Shown here: one piece after another, positions 47,482 through 49,115 of the stretch
Numbering within the stretch: the first letter of the stretch is position 1
Layout: each line of letters begins with the position of its first letter
Assembly (NCBI GenBank): GCA_019118245.1
Contig: DWZJ01000030.1
Coordinates: 1-49,115 of the forward strand
DNA from: Candidatus Oscillibacter excrementigallinarum
GTDB taxonomy: Bacteria > Bacillota > Clostridia > Oscillospirales > Oscillospiraceae
Direction of reading: 5' to 3'
DNA length: 49,115 bases
Notes under the pieces: generated by a model
The model's database searches: none
What the model was told of the DNA's origin: nothing
What the model saw: only the letters and a program-made list of their open reading frames with translations
Position numbers and translations under genes: made by a program

Positions 47482-48225
47482 ATGGCAAATTCTAGCGTCG
47501 TTTCCATGAAGGCCCTGCTGGAGGCGGGCGTCCACTTCGGTCACCAGACCCGCCGTTGGAACCCCAAGATGGCTCCCTATATCTACACGGAGCGCAACGG
47601 CATCTATATCGTGGACCTGCAGAAGACCGTCCGCAAGCTGGAGGAGGCCTATAACTTCGTCCGCTCCCTGGCGGAGAGCGGCCAGTCCCTGCTGTTCGTG
47701 GGCACCAAGAAGCAGGCCCAGGAGGCCATCCGCGAGGAGGCCACCCGCTGCGGCCAGTTCTATGTGAATGCCCGGTGGCTGGGCGGCATGATGACCAACT
47801 TCAAGACCATGCGCACCCGCGTGGACCGGCTGAACCAGCTGAAGACCATGCAGGCTGACGGCACCTTCGATATGCTGCCCAAGAAGGAAGTCATGAAGCA
47901 CCTGGGCGAGATCGCCAAGCTGGAGAAGTACCTGGGCGGCGTTGTGGAGATGAAGAAGCTCCCCGGCGCGCTGTTCGTGGTTGACCCCCGCAAGGAGCGC
48001 AACGCCATCAACGAGGCCCGCAAGCTGCACATCCCCATCGTGGCCATCGTGGACACCAACTGCGATCCCGACGAGATCGACTATGTCATCCCCGGCAACG
48101 ATGACGCCATCCGCGCCATCAAGCTGATCTCCGGCGTGATGGCCAACGCCATCCAGGAGGGCAAGCAGGGCCAGGACGCCGCCGAGGCCGCCGCTGAGAA
48201 GGCCGAGGAGCCCGCCGCCGAGTAA
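47482..48225 (+). CDS. rpsB: 30S ribosomal protein S2
   Basis: The 247-residue protein has the S2 pattern [19 protein letters not shown] (12-30), [37 protein letters not shown] and [19 protein letters not shown]. It is part of the small ribosomal subunit. The C-terminal tail ([18 protein letters not shown]) is Ala/Glu-rich and flexible. The ATG follows TGGAGG. tsf follows after a terminator-like hairpin, the usual rpsB-tsf pairing. Confidence 0.97.
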   Translation: MANSSVVSMKALLEAGVHFGHQTRRWNPKMAPYIYTERNGIYIVDLQKTVRKLEEAYNFVRSLAESGQSLLFVGTKKQAQEAIREEATRCGQFYVNARWLGGMMTNFKTMRTRVDRLNQLKTMQADGTFDMLPKKEVMKHLGEIAKLEKYLGGVVEMKKLPGALFVVDPRKERNAINEARKLHIPIVAIVDTNCDPDEIDYVIPGNDDAIRAIKLISGVMANAIQEGKQGQDAAEAAAEKAEEPAAE

Positions 48226-48248
48226 TCGACGCTGAACTGTGAAACCAT

Positions 48249-48285
48249 GGAGCGCCCGCCCGCGCGGGCGAGGCGTTCCTTTTTT
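48249..48285 (+). terminator. Hairpin between rpsB and tsf
   Basis: GGAGCGCC-CGCCCG (48249-48262) pairs with CGGGCG-A-GGCGTTCC (48265-48279), one bulge and one wobble, then six T residues. It probably lowers tsf relative to rpsB. Confidence 0.8.
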
Positions 48286-48311
48286 AACTTTGAGATGGAG
48301 GTAATGTGATT

Positions 48312-49115
48312 ATGGCAATCACCGCGAAAGACGTACAGGCCCTGCGCGAGATGACCGGCGTGGGCATGATGGACTGCAAGAAGGCCCTCACCGAGGCCGA
48401 GGGCGATATGGACAAGGCCGTGGAGATCCTCCGCGAGAAGGGCCTGGCCGCCTCTCAGAAGAAGGCCGGCCGCATCGCCGCCGAGGGCATGGCCTATGCC
48501 TCCGTCATCGACGGCGTGGGCGTGGTGGTCGAGGTCAACGCCGAGACCGACTTCGTGGCCAAGAACGAGAAGTTCGTGGACTTCGTCAAGGGCGTGGCCG
48601 CCACGGTGGCCAAGGCGAACCCCGCCGATCTGGACGCCCTGATGGAGTGCAAGTATGAGGGCACGGACCTGACCGTCACCCAGCAGCAGCAGGAGATGGT
48701 GCTGGTCATCGGCGAGAACATCAAGGTCCGCCGCTTCGCCTTCTACACCGACGGCGTTTCCGTGGCCTATGTCCACGCCGGCGGCAAGATCGGCGTGCTG
48801 GTGAACCTGGAGACCAGCCTGTCCGCCGAGCAGGTGGAGGCCGTGGGTAAGGACGTGGCCATGCAGATCGCCGCCCTGAACCCCCGCTTCTGGGACAAGA
48901 GCCAGGTGGATCAGGCCACCCTGGATGAGGAGAAGAAGATCATGCTGGTGCAGATGGCCAATGACCCCAAGATGGCCTCCAAGCCCGACAAGGTCAAGGA
49001 GGGTATCGTGGCCGGCAAGCTGGGCAAGTTCTACAAGGAGAACTGCCTGCTCCAGCAGGAGTTCGTGAAGGACAACTCCATGGACGTGGCCAAGTATATC
49101 GAGACCTCCGCCAAG
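48312..49115 (+). CDS. tsf: Elongation factor Ts (3' end missing)
   Basis: The first 268 codons are in the window and the gene runs off the end. It has the EF-Ts start ITAKDVQALREMTGVGMMDCKKAL, the TDFV motif in ETDFVAKNEKF, and the core domain with GGKIGVLVNLE. It recycles EF-Tu by releasing GDP. The ATG at 48312 follows GGAGGTAATG. The hairpin at 48249 separates it from rpsB. Confidence 0.97.
   Translation, partial: MAITAKDVQALREMTGVGMMDCKKALTEAEGDMDKAVEILREKGLAASQKKAGRIAAEGMAYASVIDGVGVVVEVNAETDFVAKNEKFVDFVKGVAATVAKANPADLDALMECKYEGTDLTVTQQQQEMVLVIGENIKVRRFAFYTDGVSVAYVHAGGKIGVLVNLETSLSAEQVEAVGKDVAMQIAALNPRFWDKSQVDQATLDEEKKIMLVQMANDPKMASKPDKVKEGIVAGKLGKFYKENCLLQQEFVKDNSMDVAKYIETSAK

Noticed and set aside
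1-49115. CRISPR array, tRNA, rRNA or insertion sequence
   Set aside because: No regular spacer-repeat array, cloverleaf with anticodon arm other than tmRNA, ribosomal RNA or transposase was seen.

Overview
The window is about 49 kb of a GC-rich, spore-forming, Gram-positive genome. It carries the forespore sigma factor gene sigG, a YlmC/YmxH sporulation gene, a WalRK cluster, SLH-domain wall proteins and a Firmicutes-style pyr operon with pyrK. Strong AGGAGG ribosome sites and the gene types suggest a gut member of the Oscillospirales (the Oscillibacter/Flavonifractor type of genome). That placement is an inference, because the window has no rRNA gene. Genes at both edges are cut.

Layout. 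1-2196 (-): split transketolase (two subunits) plus the start of a 4-hydroxybutyrate dehydrogenase-like gene, behind a long leader. 2779-7102 (+): a small membrane protein, a Cys-rich protein, a class Ic aminotransferase translationally coupled to a radical SAM protein, a CD3324-family regulator behind a structured leader, and an RNHCP protein. 7139-8005 (-): YitT. 8204-14570 (-): an eight-gene pyrimidine operon pyrC-pyrK-pyrD-lipoprotein-pyrF-pyrE-pyrB-pyrI. 14689-16227 (-): superoxide dismutase, a NifX-like protein and DUF134. 16372-17622 (+): two paralogous small membrane proteins and an NTF2-like protein. 17692-28128 (-): phosphoglucomutase, DUF2007-like gene, rlmH, walJ-like hydrolase, murA, yycI, yycH, walK, walR and a NUDIX gene. 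28282-30824 (+): smpB, cyclophilin, an SDR enzyme and the ssrA tmRNA. 31345-37407 (+): a complete type I restriction-modification system (hsdM-hsdS-hsdR) placed just after ssrA, less GC-rich than its surroundings. 37558-41268 (-): two secreted CAP/SLH proteins. 41684-45303: thioesterase, carbohydrate-binding lipoprotein, sigG and ylmC. 45352-47160 (-): a TPR/DUF4261 protein. 47482-49115 (+): rpsB and tsf (3' end missing).

How the genes work together. The pyr operon encodes UMP synthesis from carbamoyl-aspartate onward; carAB and pyrR are not here. The wal cluster joins cell-wall sensing (WalRK, YycH, YycI) to peptidoglycan precursor supply (MurA). SmpB and tmRNA, the two parts of trans-translation, lie 1.7 kb apart on the same strand.

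The most interesting non-coding signals are: (1) a candidate three-way-junction RNA that starts at a predicted transcription start at 6048, followed by two mutually exclusive hairpins upstream of the CD3324-family gene; (2) a family of hairpin repeats on both sides of ssrA whose stems vary with compensatory changes; (3) a palindromic AT-rich element that supplies the end of pyrF; (4) a dense palindrome block between the carbohydrate-binding lipoprotein gene and sigG.
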